From positions 1 to 64,000 of the forward strand of contig NZ_BJVA01000005.1 of NCBI RefSeq assembly GCF_007988905.1: a stretch of DNA of 64,000 nucleotides. The letters run 5' to 3'. Each line of letters starts with the position of its first letter. The stretch's first letter is position 1. The translations under genes and the position numbers were made by a program. Below the pieces are notes generated by a model. That model was given only the letters and a program-made list of their open reading frames with translations, had not been told where the DNA came from and searched no databases. Positions 34,149 through 43,662 of this stretch are shown in pieces. The stretch is from Gluconobacter kanchanaburiensis NBRC 103587. Its GTDB lineage: Bacteria; Pseudomonadota; Alphaproteobacteria; Acetobacterales; Acetobacteraceae.

Positions 34149-34432
34149 TGAGTGAAGCGATGGGAAAGCCGATCCCGCCCCGTGAGCCTGATGGCCAGTT
34201 CGCATGTTTCCAGACATGGGTGAACAAGGCTGCATCATGGATCGGAGGTACCAACTCGGCTTGCTGGGATGCTCAGGGCAGGCGCTGTCGGATCGGCGCA
34301 GATTTCATGCGTGCAGACAAGGAAGGAACCTTCCCTGTCTCCTACTGGTACGGAGAGGGCGACCAGACGCCCGCGGAGCAGCGCAAGAGCCGGCGAACAG
34401 TTGAGCGCCGCCGCCGGAGTGGATGGCTATGA
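34148..34432 (+). CDS. Small early phage protein
   Basis: 94 residues from the TGATG-overlapping ATG (MSEAMGKPIPPREPDGQFAC). Segment QTWVNKAASWIGGTNSACWD and C-terminal Arg-rich tail (RKSRRTVERRRRSGWL). Two or three Cys residues could bind a metal. Unknown function. Confidence 0.55.
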   Translation: MSEAMGKPIPPREPDGQFACFQTWVNKAASWIGGTNSACWDAQGRRCRIGADFMRADKEGTFPVSYWYGEGDQTPAEQRKSRRTVERRRRSGWL

Positions 34433-34515
34433 CCCACTTTCCCACCTTCTGCGAGGCGCTGGCCCTCGTAATCCTGTTCCACATTGCGGCCGGTTCGCGG
34501 CCGGGGAGTGTTTGA
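34429..34515 (+). CDS. 28-residue peptide, possible coupling frame
   Basis: MTHFPTFCEALALVILFHIA, hydrophobic in the middle; ATGA overlap with the preceding gene and ends 1 bp before the excisionase-like start. Weak. Confidence 0.3.
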   Translation: MTHFPTFCEALALVILFHIAAGSRPGSV

Positions 34516-34516
34516 G

Positions 34517-34756
34517 ATGAGTGAGACGATCATGCCCCGCTGCCTGCCAATTCGGGCAGCGGCAGAATATTTGGGGATCAAAGAGAGCCTGTTTCGTGAA
34601 CGTGTAGCCCCGGAAATTGCCTCGTTCACCATTGGCACGCGCCGCCTCTGGGATCGCAAAATGCTTGATCGGTGGCTGGATCGTCAGTCTGGCATCGAGA
34701 GCGCGACGATGCAGACCAGGCCGCGCAGTGCATTGGATGAATTGCTGAACACCTGA
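34517..34756 (+). CDS. AlpA/excisionase-like helix-turn-helix protein
   Basis: 79 residues from MSETIMPRCLPIRAAAEYLG. The MerR/AlpA-like wing-helix (IRAAAEYLGIKESLFRERV, then TIGTRRLWDRKMLDRWLD) is typical of phage excisionases and DNA-binding regulators beside an integrase. It precedes int with a TGATG overlap, so the two are probably co-translated. Confidence 0.78.
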   Translation: MSETIMPRCLPIRAAAEYLGIKESLFRERVAPEIASFTIGTRRLWDRKMLDRWLDRQSGIESATMQTRPRSALDELLNT

Positions 34757-35790
34757 TGGTTTCTGTCCGAGTGAAATACCTGCAACGGCACCGGGGCAGG
34801 GATGGGAAGGTGCGCGTCTATTTCAGGCATCCGCGCCTTCCACGTCAGGCCCTCCCACCCATAGATGATCCCGCCTTTTGGTCAGCCTATCATGCGGCCA
34901 TTGCCCAGATCCCGAAAGACGAGCCAAAGCCCATCCGTGGAACAGGAACATTCGCGCGGTTATGCGAGGACTGGCTCAAGAGCAATGCCTTCCTGTCGCT
35001 CAAGCCCTCAACACAGGTCGGGCACCGCAACATCGTCCTGCGGATGATGCGGGAGGATTTTGCCACCTTCCATGTTTCGGACTTCGAGCCCAAGCACGTC
35101 AGAGCTATCATCAATCGCTTCTCGGACCGGCCAGCCTCCGGAAATCGGTGGCTGAGAATCTTCAGCATCCTGTTTCGCCTGGCGATAGAGCAGGACCTGA
35201 TCCAGATAGATCCATCCCGTGACGTCCGACGCCTCAAAGAGAAGGCAGAAGGGGCAAGGGCATGGACGAATGTAGAGGTTGCTCAGTTCCAGGCTCATTG
35301 GCCTCTTGGATCCCGGGCACGGACGGCTTTTGCACTGCTGCTTTATACCGGGCAGAGACGATCAGACGTGGTGAAAATCGGTCCAGCCTGCATCAAGGAA
35401 GGCATGATTGCTGTCACGCAGCAGAAAACTGGGACAAGCTTGATGGTTCCCATCCTCAAAGACCTCGCCTTGGCTCTGGCAGCAACATCAAATGTGAAGG
35501 CTTACTATTTGGAGGTCACGCCAGGACGAAAACCCTCCTCCGATTCGCTAGGCAATCTGATGAAGGATTGGACGCTGGCAGCTGGCTTGCCGCCCGACCT
35601 CTCGGCACACGGCCTACGAAAAACTGCGGCTCAAAGATTGGCAGAGGCGGGGTGCACAACGCATCAAATCGCAGCGATCACTGGTCACAAAACATTATCA
35701 GAAGTGGAGAGATACACGCGCTCAGTCGATCAAAGGAGACTGGCAAAACAGGCGATGGCACTGCTTGAGGCTGTAAAACCAAATGCGTAG
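34756..35790 (+). CDS. Tyrosine recombinase (phage integrase)
   Basis: 344 residues. The catalytic set is complete: R201 (TGQRRSDVV), K224, H285 and R288 (HGLRKT), H311 (GHKT) and Y320 (ERYTRS). The N-terminus carries an arm-binding beta domain (VYFRHPRLPRQALPP), then a core-binding domain (60-160). It ends 53 bp from the 3' end of tRNA-Cys, the expected target. Intact, so excision might still be possible. Confidence 0.94.
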   Translation: MVSVRVKYLQRHRGRDGKVRVYFRHPRLPRQALPPIDDPAFWSAYHAAIAQIPKDEPKPIRGTGTFARLCEDWLKSNAFLSLKPSTQVGHRNIVLRMMREDFATFHVSDFEPKHVRAIINRFSDRPASGNRWLRIFSILFRLAIEQDLIQIDPSRDVRRLKEKAEGARAWTNVEVAQFQAHWPLGSRARTAFALLLYTGQRRSDVVKIGPACIKEGMIAVTQQKTGTSLMVPILKDLALALAATSNVKAYYLEVTPGRKPSSDSLGNLMKDWTLAAGLPPDLSAHGLRKTAAQRLAEAGCTTHQIAAITGHKTLSEVERYTRSVDQRRLAKQAMALLEAVKPNA

Positions 35791-35842
35791 TTTTGTAAAA
35801 TCGGCTAGAAATTAGCTGTTTTCTGCGGGTTGAAATCGTCTC

Positions 35843-35916
35843 TGGAGGTCCGGGCGGGAATCGAACCCACATACGCGGATTTGCAGTCCGCTACATCACC
35901 ATTCTGCCACCGGACC
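35843..35916 (-). tRNA. tRNA-Cys (GCA)
   Basis: Minus strand, 74 nt including an encoded CCA. The acceptor stem GGTCCGG/CCGGACC pairs perfectly, the discriminator is U, the T arm has GGTTCGATTCC, and the anticodon GCA reads from + 35882-35884 in the loop of a GCGGA/TCCGC stem. The prophage integrase is at its 3' side. The gene is whole, as expected when attR regenerates the tRNA. Confidence 0.96.
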
Positions 35917-36025
35917 TCGATGGAGACAGGGGCTATATCCCCTTTGAGCCCCGTCGGGTCAAGCCTGATAATCGATCTATGGAAGGATTTTTCTTCTAGC
36001 TTCTGACAGGCTATTAAGGACTGAT

Positions 36026-36041
36026 TCACATAATGATGTGA
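36026..36041. promoter_or_regulatory. Inverted repeat upstream of tolC
   Basis: TCACAT-AATG-ATGTGA, a perfect 6-bp dyad, 31 bp before the tolC start and just upstream of a possible -10 box TATGAT (36042-36047). It could be an operator for a dimeric repressor; no regulator gene is adjacent. Confidence 0.4.
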
Positions 36042-36072
36042 TATGATGCATACTTAAAGAGCAGGAAATCTC

Positions 36073-37530
36073 ATGACTTCAGGATGCAATGGCGCGACGA
36101 AAATGACAGCCCCGATCGGGCTTGGTCTGCTATCGCTTCTCCTGAGCGGAACTGCTCTTGCCCAGAAATACGATGGCAGCGGTTCGCCAAGTTTTGTGCC
36201 CCATACTCTTCAGGAAGCGCTCGCAACCGCCTATCTGACAAATCCAACCCTCCGTGAAGAGCGTGCGCATCTCAGGGCTACAGATGAGCAGCTTCCCACA
36301 GCTCTCGCCGGCTGGCGTCCTACCGTCCAAACCAGCATGAATCTGACCTATTATGACGGCAGCACCAATTATGCGTCGAAAGGCGCTTATCTGGGAAGTG
36401 AACGCCGCTATCAGACGCCTGGCTATATGGGCAATGTGGGTATCACCCAACCGCTCTATCAGGGCGGCAAGACAGTAGCCAGCGTTCATGCCGCCACAAA
36501 TCAGATCATGGCGGAGCGCGCCCACCTCATACAGACTGAACAGGACGTCTTCACGAATGTTGTCAGTGCTTATGTCGGGATCATTGAAGATGAACAGCTT
36601 CTCCAGATCGCAATCAATAATGAACACGTCCTTCAGCAGCAGGTAGAAGCCACCCAGGAACGCTTTCATGTTGGAGAAATAACCCGGACTGACGTGGCGC
36701 AGGCGCAGGCTGCACTTGCAAGCGCCACAGCCGAACGACAGCAGGCCGAAGGAACCCTCCAAAGCGCTCAGGCAACATACTTGCAGGTTGTGGGGATTGC
36801 AGCAGCTCCGAACCTCGAGGCGCCCCAACCGCTAAATCTCCCAGTCCGCAGCGAACAGGAAGCCGTAGCTATCGCTGTTCAGAACAATCCCCAAGTTGTG
36901 AACGCACTTTTTACTGAAGCTCAACGCAAAGATAACATTTCTGTTCAGATTTCGCAGATCATGCCCAAAGTGTCAGCAAGTCTGAACTATCAGAGATCTG
37001 TCAATCAGGCTTACGGCGATTCACTCCAAGATAACAAATTCGGCGAAATCGAATTTTCCGTTCCCCTCTATCAGGGAGGATCCGAGTACGCCTCAATCCG
37101 CGGTGCAAGACAGGATGCACAGGCAGCTCATCGGGAAGTGGACGTCCAACGCAGAACAGCACTGCAGAAAGCTGCATCAAGCTGGCAGCAGATGGTGTCG
37201 TTCAAACAGTCAATCTCCAGCGATCGCACAGCTATATCTGCCAACGTAATCGCGCTGGACGGGGTCGAACGTCAGGCCCTTGTGGGAACAAGCACCACAC
37301 TGGCAGTTCTTCAGCAACAGCAGACACTCCTGCAATCGCAACGGACACTCGTCCAGCATCTCTCCAACCTCGTGACGTCATCCTATGCCGTAGCGGCGGC
37401 AATTGGTCGTCTCACAGCCGTCGACCTTAAACTCGGCGTCCCGCTGTATGACGAAAAAGCTTATTATAACGCCGTTAAAAACAAGCTCTGGGGCCTGAGT
37501 GATTATGCCATCAATCAGCCTGGCCGATAA
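36073..37530 (+). CDS. tolC: TolC-family outer membrane efflux channel
   Basis: 485 residues with signal peptide (to about LALAQ at 31). The repeated halves (HTLQEALATAYLTNPTLREE; NLPVRSEQEAVAIAVQNNP) and coiled regions rich in Gln and Ala are typical of the TolC channel, which joins inner-membrane pumps or type I exporters to the outer membrane. The C-terminal YAVAAAIGRLTAVDLKLGVP is a family feature. It is followed by popZ-like and valS genes, a neighbourhood common in Acetobacteraceae, which supports the idea that this is the bacterial side of the prophage. Confidence 0.93.
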   Translation: MTSGCNGATKMTAPIGLGLLSLLLSGTALAQKYDGSGSPSFVPHTLQEALATAYLTNPTLREERAHLRATDEQLPTALAGWRPTVQTSMNLTYYDGSTNYASKGAYLGSERRYQTPGYMGNVGITQPLYQGGKTVASVHAATNQIMAERAHLIQTEQDVFTNVVSAYVGIIEDEQLLQIAINNEHVLQQQVEATQERFHVGEITRTDVAQAQAALASATAERQQAEGTLQSAQATYLQVVGIAAAPNLEAPQPLNLPVRSEQEAVAIAVQNNPQVVNALFTEAQRKDNISVQISQIMPKVSASLNYQRSVNQAYGDSLQDNKFGEIEFSVPLYQGGSEYASIRGARQDAQAAHREVDVQRRTALQKAASSWQQMVSFKQSISSDRTAISANVIALDGVERQALVGTSTTLAVLQQQQTLLQSQRTLVQHLSNLVTSSYAVAAAIGRLTAVDLKLGVPLYDEKAYYNAVKNKLWGLSDYAINQPGR

Positions 37531-37560
37531 AAATTTCAACAAACGGAATATTCAAAGTCC

Positions 37561-38082
37561 ATGACCTCTTCCGACACGGCCCAGCACATACTCAATGAAG
37601 ACACCGCGGTGTCAGATGTCCTGAGCTCGATCAGACGTGTCCTCCACGAGGATCACACTAGTCTCCAGCCCTCAGAACGCGAGGATACAAAGGCCATGTC
37701 TGACCACAGCGACGAGCTGATCCTGGACAGCTCCATGATGGTAGCTCCCCCGGTAACTACTGATAAATCCGATGACCAAACTTCCTTAGGGAATACAAAA
37801 TCTTCCAGCTCTGATGCTTCAGCGCCCGAAAAGGACGACCTCATGAATGCGCAGACCGTCGCTGCAGCCGAGCGTTCTCTGGACGAACTACATGCGGCTC
37901 TCAGTGGGTCTGCACCACTAGCCTCTGAAACTGTCATCAGTAAAAGCAGTGGCCTTACAATCGAAGACATGGTCCGCGGAGAAGTCCGCAGCATGGTTCG
38001 CACATGGTTGGACGCACATCTGCCCTCGCTGGTTGAAATTCTTGTCCGTGCGGAAATTGCCCGGCTGCGTCCACGGGAGTAA
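37561..38082 (+). CDS. PopZ-like / DUF2497 polar organizing protein
   Basis: 173 residues. N-terminal SDVLSSIRRVLHED, an acidic disordered middle (about 40-125), and a C-terminal helical oligomerisation region (TIEDMVRGEVRSMVRTWLDA, LVEILVRAEIARL) match DUF2497 proteins such as Caulobacter PopZ, which form polar microdomains and hold the chromosome origin. Upstream of valS, the usual alphaproteobacterial order. Confidence 0.88.
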   Translation: MTSSDTAQHILNEDTAVSDVLSSIRRVLHEDHTSLQPSEREDTKAMSDHSDELILDSSMMVAPPVTTDKSDDQTSLGNTKSSSSDASAPEKDDLMNAQTVAAAERSLDELHAALSGSAPLASETVISKSSGLTIEDMVRGEVRSMVRTWLDAHLPSLVEILVRAEIARLRPRE

Positions 38083-38138
38083 GAAGGGCGAAGGAGGCTG
38101 ACAGCTTCCTTCTGCTATACTGATTTTCCTGGATAACC

Positions 38139-40805
38139 ATGCTCGAAAAAAGCTTCGTCCCCGCCGATCATGAACATACCCTCTATGATAAGTGGGAGAA
38201 AAACGGTGCTTTCCGGGCTCATCCCGAACAGCCGGGAGAGCCTTTTTCGATCATGTTTCCGCCACCGAATGTCACGGGAACGCTTCACCTCGGTCACTCT
38301 CTGAATTTTGTTCTTCAGGACATGCTCATTCGATGGAAACGCCAGGAGGGGTTCAACGTCCTTTGGCAACCCGGTACGGACCATGCGGGTATCGCTACGC
38401 AGATGGTCGTCGAACGGGCGCTGGACAAGGAAGGGAGCAGCAGGACCGCACTCGGGCGTTCCGGATTCCTTGAGCGTGTTTGGGAATGGAAGCAGGAATA
38501 TGGCGACACCATTGTTCAGCAGCTCCGCAAACTGGGCGCTTCAGCCGACTGGGAACGTGAACGCTTCACGATGGACGAAGGTCTGTCCCGTGCGGTTCGG
38601 AAAGTGTTCGTCACTCTTTACAATGAAGGTCTGATTTACCGCGACCGTCGCCTGGTCAACTGGGATCCAAAGTTCCGATCTGCCATTTCTGATCTGGAAG
38701 TTGAAAACCGCGAAACCAACGGGTCAATGTGGTATATCCGCTACCCTCTGGAAGACGGTCGAACCCTTACCGTTGCCACGACCCGGCCCGAAACAATGTT
38801 GGGCGACGTTGCAGTCGCCGTTCATCCCGAAGACGAACGTTATACCGACATGATCGGGAAAAACGTTATTCTTCCCCTGACAGGGCGACGCATTCCTGTC
38901 GTCGCAGATCTTCACTCAGATCCTGAAAAAGGCACAGGCGCTGTAAAAATTACGCCTGCTCATGATTTCAACGACTTTGAAGTCGGCAAACGTCACGGGC
39001 TGCCTGCTCCAACAGTTCTCGATGAAACAGCCTGCCTGTGGATTAATGAAATCCAGTCTGAACTTCAGGACATTGCTGGCCTGGCCTCTGTTTCCTTCGT
39101 GCAAAACCTACAGGGGCTGAGCCGGGAAGAGGGCCGCAAGCAGGTTGTGGCCGAGCTCGAGCGTCTGGAATGTCTGGAGAAAATCGAGCCACACAAACTT
39201 CAGGTTCCTTATGCAGAGCGTGGCGGCGCGATCGTAGAGCCGCGTTTGACCCTGCAATGGTACTGCGATGCAAAAACACTCTCCGGACCAGCAGTGGAAG
39301 CCGTTGAAAATGGTAAAATCGCATTTGAACCGCGTCAGTGGGAAAACACATTCCATGCCTGGATGCGCGATATACAGCCTTGGTGCATCAGCCGGCAGCT
39401 CTGGTGGGGACACCGGATACCAGCCTGGTATGGTACAGACGGAAAGGTCTACGTCGCTGAAAATGAACAGGAAGCCCAAGCCCAGGCGGGGGCGAGCATA
39501 GGTCTTACCCAGGATGAAGACGTTCTGGACACCTGGTTCAGCTCGGCCCTATGGCCTTTCACGACGCTTGGCTGGCCTGACAGAACGGAAGAACTGGCCC
39601 GTTACTATCCGACCAGCGTGCTGGTAACTGGCTTTGACATTATTTTCTTCTGGGTTGCCCGGATGATGATGATGGGTCTGCATTTCATGGACGATGTTCC
39701 GTTCCGGACTGTCCTGATCCATGGGCTGGTTCGGGACGAGAAGGGACAGAAAATGTCCAAGTCCAAGGGCAATGGTCTGGATCCGCTTGATCTTGTGGCT
39801 GAATTCGGGGCGGATGCGACGCGCCTTGCGATCTGTGCCGGAACGGGGCCTGGACGGGACATCAAGCTTGGGCGCAAGCGCGTTGAGGAACATCGTGCTT
39901 TTGTCACAAAGCTTTGGAACGCCGCACGCTTCCTTGAAATGAACGGGGCCAAGCCGACGGTAGGATTTGATCCTGCCAGCGTCAAAAGCGCGCTTGGACG
40001 CTGGATCCTGACCGAAGCGAACGATGCCATCGCAGAAGCAGGGCGGGCTCTCTCGGCCTATCGTTTCGATGAATATGCCAACTGCTGCTACCGGTTTGTC
40101 TGGAGCCGCTTCTGCGACTGGTTCGTGGAATTTTCGAAGCCCGTTTTTGCAGCGGAAAACGAGGAAACCACCGAGTTGCGGGCCATTAGCGCGCATGTGC
40201 TGGGGCTGATCCTGCGTCTGATGCAGCCGGTCATTCCGTTTGTAACGGCAACACTGTGGGAAGAACTCGGATATCCCGGTGCTTTCGAAGAAATCCGCTG
40301 GCCACAGATCATGACCGTCACCGAGGCGGATGAGGCCCGAGCTGAACTCGACTGGGTGATCCGCCTTATCGGAGACGTCCGGACGGTCCGTTCGGAAATG
40401 AACATCCCGCCGTCGCAAAAGGCCCCGCTGCTGCTGCGGGATGTAACTGCGGAAAATCTCCGACGTGCCAGAACCTGGGCCGAAGCTATTGGCCGTATGG
40501 CAAGGGTATCGGAAGTCGGGGTGGTGGGAGACGAGACACCACGCAACGCAGCACAGATCGTACTTGATGAAGCGACTGTTTTCATCCCGCTTGAAGGGCT
40601 GATTGATCTCGATGCTGAACGCACGCGGCTTGGCAAGGAAGCTGCCCGTATTGAAGGCGAAATCGTCAAAGTTACGCGCAAGCTGGACAATGCGGATTTT
40701 GTTGCCCGCGCAAAGCCGGAAGTCGTGGAGGAAAACCGGGAGCGTCTTGTGACCTTCCAGAGCGATCTGTCACGCCTCAAGGCCGCGCTGGGACGTCTTG
40801 CCTGA
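38139..40805 (+). CDS. valS: Valyl-tRNA synthetase
   Basis: 888 residues. Class I signature PPNVTGTLHLGHSLN (HIGH-type) near 45 and KMSKSKGNGLDP (KMSKS) near 545; editing domain segment TTRPETMLGDVAVAVHPED; C-terminal coiled coil (LDAERTRLGKEAARIEGEIV). Charges tRNA-Val. Slightly short compared with E. coli ValS, which is normal for alphaproteobacteria. Confidence 0.97.
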   Translation: MLEKSFVPADHEHTLYDKWEKNGAFRAHPEQPGEPFSIMFPPPNVTGTLHLGHSLNFVLQDMLIRWKRQEGFNVLWQPGTDHAGIATQMVVERALDKEGSSRTALGRSGFLERVWEWKQEYGDTIVQQLRKLGASADWERERFTMDEGLSRAVRKVFVTLYNEGLIYRDRRLVNWDPKFRSAISDLEVENRETNGSMWYIRYPLEDGRTLTVATTRPETMLGDVAVAVHPEDERYTDMIGKNVILPLTGRRIPVVADLHSDPEKGTGAVKITPAHDFNDFEVGKRHGLPAPTVLDETACLWINEIQSELQDIAGLASVSFVQNLQGLSREEGRKQVVAELERLECLEKIEPHKLQVPYAERGGAIVEPRLTLQWYCDAKTLSGPAVEAVENGKIAFEPRQWENTFHAWMRDIQPWCISRQLWWGHRIPAWYGTDGKVYVAENEQEAQAQAGASIGLTQDEDVLDTWFSSALWPFTTLGWPDRTEELARYYPTSVLVTGFDIIFFWVARMMMMGLHFMDDVPFRTVLIHGLVRDEKGQKMSKSKGNGLDPLDLVAEFGADATRLAICAGTGPGRDIKLGRKRVEEHRAFVTKLWNAARFLEMNGAKPTVGFDPASVKSALGRWILTEANDAIAEAGRALSAYRFDEYANCCYRFVWSRFCDWFVEFSKPVFAAENEETTELRAISAHVLGLILRLMQPVIPFVTATLWEELGYPGAFEEIRWPQIMTVTEADEARAELDWVIRLIGDVRTVRSEMNIPPSQKAPLLLRDVTAENLRRARTWAEAIGRMARVSEVGVVGDETPRNAAQIVLDEATVFIPLEGLIDLDAERTRLGKEAARIEGEIVKVTRKLDNADFVARAKPEVVEENRERLVTFQSDLSRLKAALGRLA

Positions 40806-41676
40806 TTTGAAGCCTGGGCTTCGTCTCTGCCTCACCGTTCTTGCCGCTCTGGCAGGAACGGCGGCAGCAAGGACGCTCCCGGAGGGGAGAAGCCTTCAGA
40901 ATGTGACCATTGCCGGTGAACGTCTTGAAGTTGCAGTTTTTAAACCTGCCTCCTGTCAGATCCGCTCCATTCTAATTGTTCTCGCGGGAAAGAACCGGGA
41001 TAGCACAACGTATCGCAACGATTCGGTTCCTCTCGCAAAACATGAATGCAGTCTTGTGTTCGCTCCGGATTTCCCAGTAGCGCGTTTCCCAGTGGATCAG
41101 TATCAGCGTGGGGGTTTCCCTGCCGTCCATCATACTGCACCGGCCGCCTTGTATATGAGGCCATTGGAGCAATGGACACGCAGTATTTCGAACGAGCGGA
41201 ACATTCCGATCATTCTCATCGGCCACTCTGCAGGCGCACAGTATCTGGAGCGCGTAGCTGCATATGCTCCAGGCGAGGAAATCATGACAGTCATCATGAA
41301 TCCATCGACCTATGTTGAACCCGAGACAGACACCCCTGTTCCTTACGGATTCCGAAACTGGTCTCAGCCAGCCGGTCTTCCGGATCTGAAGCGTTATCTA
41401 GCCCGGAACATCGCAATCATTCTGGGCTCGGACGATACGGAGCCGTCACCGCTAATTAACCGGATACCGGCTGCGGTGGAACAGGGCCGCAATCGCCTTG
41501 AACGGGGTCAATGGGCTTATGCCCAAGCCCGCGAACAGGCTGAGAAGCTCAATGTTCCTTTTGGCTGGACGATTACCCTCGTTCCGGCAACCGGGCATGT
41601 CGCATCCCGAATGCTGGCGTCCTCGGAAGTGCAGGACGCCATCGAAACTGCGATCAGAGCCGCGTCTTCACCGTGA
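40798..41676 (+). CDS. Secreted alpha/beta-hydrolase-like protein
   Basis: 292 residues from a TTG that overlaps the end of valS by 8 nt. Signal peptide ([17 protein letters not shown]), then [17 protein letters not shown] and a nucleophile elbow GHSAGAQY around residue 142; a late His in [11 protein letters not shown] completes the likely triad. Probably a periplasmic esterase or peptidase of unknown substrate. Its 3' end overlaps the convergent ilvD by 23 nt. Confidence 0.75.
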   Translation: MPDLKPGLRLCLTVLAALAGTAAARTLPEGRSLQNVTIAGERLEVAVFKPASCQIRSILIVLAGKNRDSTTYRNDSVPLAKHECSLVFAPDFPVARFPVDQYQRGGFPAVHHTAPAALYMRPLEQWTRSISNERNIPIILIGHSAGAQYLERVAAYAPGEEIMTVIMNPSTYVEPETDTPVPYGFRNWSQPAGLPDLKRYLARNIAIILGSDDTEPSPLINRIPAAVEQGRNRLERGQWAYAQAREQAEKLNVPFGWTITLVPATGHVASRMLASSEVQDAIETAIRAASSP

Positions 41677-43525
41677 TTTGCGACAGGTCACGAACTGCTC
41701 CGTGGGCGGCGCTTGTCGTCATAGCGGCGTAGGCCTGAAGAGCTTTGGAGACGACACGCTCACGATCAGGCTTCCACGCATCTGAGCCATGGGCGTTCAT
41801 GCGCTCACGCCGATCTGCGATATCGGAATCTGAAACAGCCAGATGCAGGCTCCGGTTCGGAATATCGATCTCAATACGATCGCCATCCTCGACCAATCCG
41901 ATCAGGCCACCTTCTGCGGCTTCAGGAGACATGTGGCCGATGGACAGGCCCGAGCTTCCACCTGAGAAACGTCCATCCGTGATGAGCGCACAGACCTTTC
42001 CCAGACCTTTGGATTTCAGATAGCTGGTCGGATACAGCATTTCCTGCATGCCGGGGCCACCTTTCGGCCCTTCATAACGGATGACCACGACGTCTCCAGC
42101 CACGATGCGGTTGCCGAGGATGGCTGCCACGGCATCATCCTGACTTTCGAAGACGCGCGCCGTTCCGGTGAAGGTCAGGATACTGGCTTCGACACCGGCC
42201 GTTTTGACGATGGCACCATCTTCAGCGAGGTTGCCATACAGCACGGCCAGACCGCCATCCTGCGAGAAGGCATGGGCCTTGTCGCGCAATACGCCAGTTT
42301 CGCGGTCCTGATCCAGTTCATGATAACGGCTGGACTGCGAGAATGCATGGACGGTGCGGACGTTACCAGGAGCGGCCTTGAACAAATGGGCAGCTTCTTC
42401 ATCCCCGTTCAGGATGTCCCACTTTTTCAGTGCATCGCCGAGCGTGGGCGCGTGGACGGTCGGAACGCTCGTATCGATCAGGCCCGCGCGGTTCAGTTCA
42501 CCCAGAATAGCCGGGATGCCGCCTGCGCGATGGACGTCTTCCATGTGTACGTCGTTTTTAGCCGGGGCGACCTTGCATAGATTGGGCACACGGCGCGACA
42601 GGCGATCGATGTCGTGCATGTGGAAATCAACGCCGCCTTCGCTGGCAGCGGCCAGAAGATGCAGCACCGTGTTGGTCGAACCGCCCATGGCGATATCAAG
42701 CGTCATGGCATTTTCGAAAGCCGCGCGGGTTGCGATGCTGCGGGGCAGGGCGGAGGCATCGTCTTGTTCGTACCAGCGACGTGCCAGTTCCACGACCAGA
42801 CGCCCAGCGCTCAGGAACAGCTCGCGACGGTCGCTATGGGTAGCGAGAAGTGAGCCATTTCCGGGAAGAGACAGGCCCAGCGCCTCGGTCAGGCAGTTCA
42901 TGGAATTGGCTGTGAACATGCCCGAGCACGATCCGCAGGTCGGGCAGGCCGAGCGTTCGATCTGTTCTGACTCACTATCGGAGACTTCCGGATCAGCAGC
43001 CGCCACCATCGAGTCAACAAGGTCAAGCTTACGCGTCACACCTGGGCCGTTGATCTTTCCTGCTTCCATCGGCCCGCCGGACACGAACACGACGGGGATG
43101 TTCAGGCGCATGGACGCCATCAGCATGCCCGGCGTGATCTTGTCGCAGTTGCTGATGCAGACAATGGCATCCGCGCAATGGGCATTGACCATGTATTCCA
43201 CGGAATCAGCAATCAGCTCGCGCGAGGGCAGGGAATACAGCATGCCGCCATGGCCCATCGCGATGCCGTCATCGACTGCGATCGTGTTGAATTCCTTGGC
43301 AATGCCGCCCACTTCCTCGATCGCGGATGCCACCAGACTGCCCATGTCTTTCAGATGGACGTGGCCGGGGACGAACTGTGTGAAAGAATTGGCAATAGCG
43401 ATAATTGGTTTGCCGAAATCGCCATCCTTCATGCCCGTTGCCCGCCAGAGCGCACGGGCGCCAGCCATGTTGCGGCCGTGAGTGGTGGTGCGGGAGCGGT
43501 AGGCGGGCATGGACGATACTTTCAT
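41654..43525 (-). CDS. ilvD: Dihydroxy-acid dehydratase
   Basis: 623 residues, or 618 if the second ATG (43510, [20 protein letters not shown]) is used, which aligns with the usual start. Cys ligands lie in [13 protein letters not shown] and [15 protein letters not shown]. Catalyses the third step of valine, leucine and isoleucine synthesis. Long opposite-strand frames over it are artefacts of its GC-rich codon use. Confidence 0.97.
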   Translation of the reverse strand: MKVSSMPAYRSRTTTHGRNMAGARALWRATGMKDGDFGKPIIAIANSFTQFVPGHVHLKDMGSLVASAIEEVGGIAKEFNTIAVDDGIAMGHGGMLYSLPSRELIADSVEYMVNAHCADAIVCISNCDKITPGMLMASMRLNIPVVFVSGGPMEAGKINGPGVTRKLDLVDSMVAAADPEVSDSESEQIERSACPTCGSCSGMFTANSMNCLTEALGLSLPGNGSLLATHSDRRELFLSAGRLVVELARRWYEQDDASALPRSIATRAAFENAMTLDIAMGGSTNTVLHLLAAASEGGVDFHMHDIDRLSRRVPNLCKVAPAKNDVHMEDVHRAGGIPAILGELNRAGLIDTSVPTVHAPTLGDALKKWDILNGDEEAAHLFKAAPGNVRTVHAFSQSSRYHELDQDRETGVLRDKAHAFSQDGGLAVLYGNLAEDGAIVKTAGVEASILTFTGTARVFESQDDAVAAILGNRIVAGDVVVIRYEGPKGGPGMQEMLYPTSYLKSKGLGKVCALITDGRFSGGSSGLSIGHMSPEAAEGGLIGLVEDGDRIEIDIPNRSLHLAVSDSDIADRRERMNAHGSDAWKPDRERVVSKALQAYAAMTTSAAHGAVRDLSQITVKTRL

Positions 43526-43662
43526 AACGAAGGAAGCCCCTGTTCCATAGCGAATCAGACGCGGGGAAGCCAGTGCAGGAAAGATATGAAAAGCCGGACG
43601 GGCTCCCCTTGCCCGGAAGACTCCGTCCGGTCCAAACTCGCAACAAAGATCAGGAGCTTTTT

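Larger units (their letters stand above)
3196..35842. mobile_element. Defective prophage (contractile-tail, DUF3383-sheath type) next to tRNA-Cys
   Basis: About 32.6 kb of phage genes with a complete head module, a partial tail module, a c1/cro switch, early and recombination genes, and an integrase that ends 53 bp from the 3' end of tRNA-Cys. The right boundary is well supported by int plus tRNA. The left boundary is an estimate: it falls after the second reductase gene (3184), and no convincing copy of the tRNA 3' end was found there. Broken terminase, exonuclease and baseplate hub genes and missing late tail and lysis genes indicate that it cannot complete a lytic cycle. Confidence 0.85.

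Noticed and set aside
39549-40418. 289-codon open frame opposite to valS
   Set aside because: Antisense of valS, no family features.
42354-43481. 375-codon open frame opposite to ilvD
   Set aside because: Antisense of a conserved enzyme gene, no ribosome site, low-complexity Ser/Ala/Arg protein.
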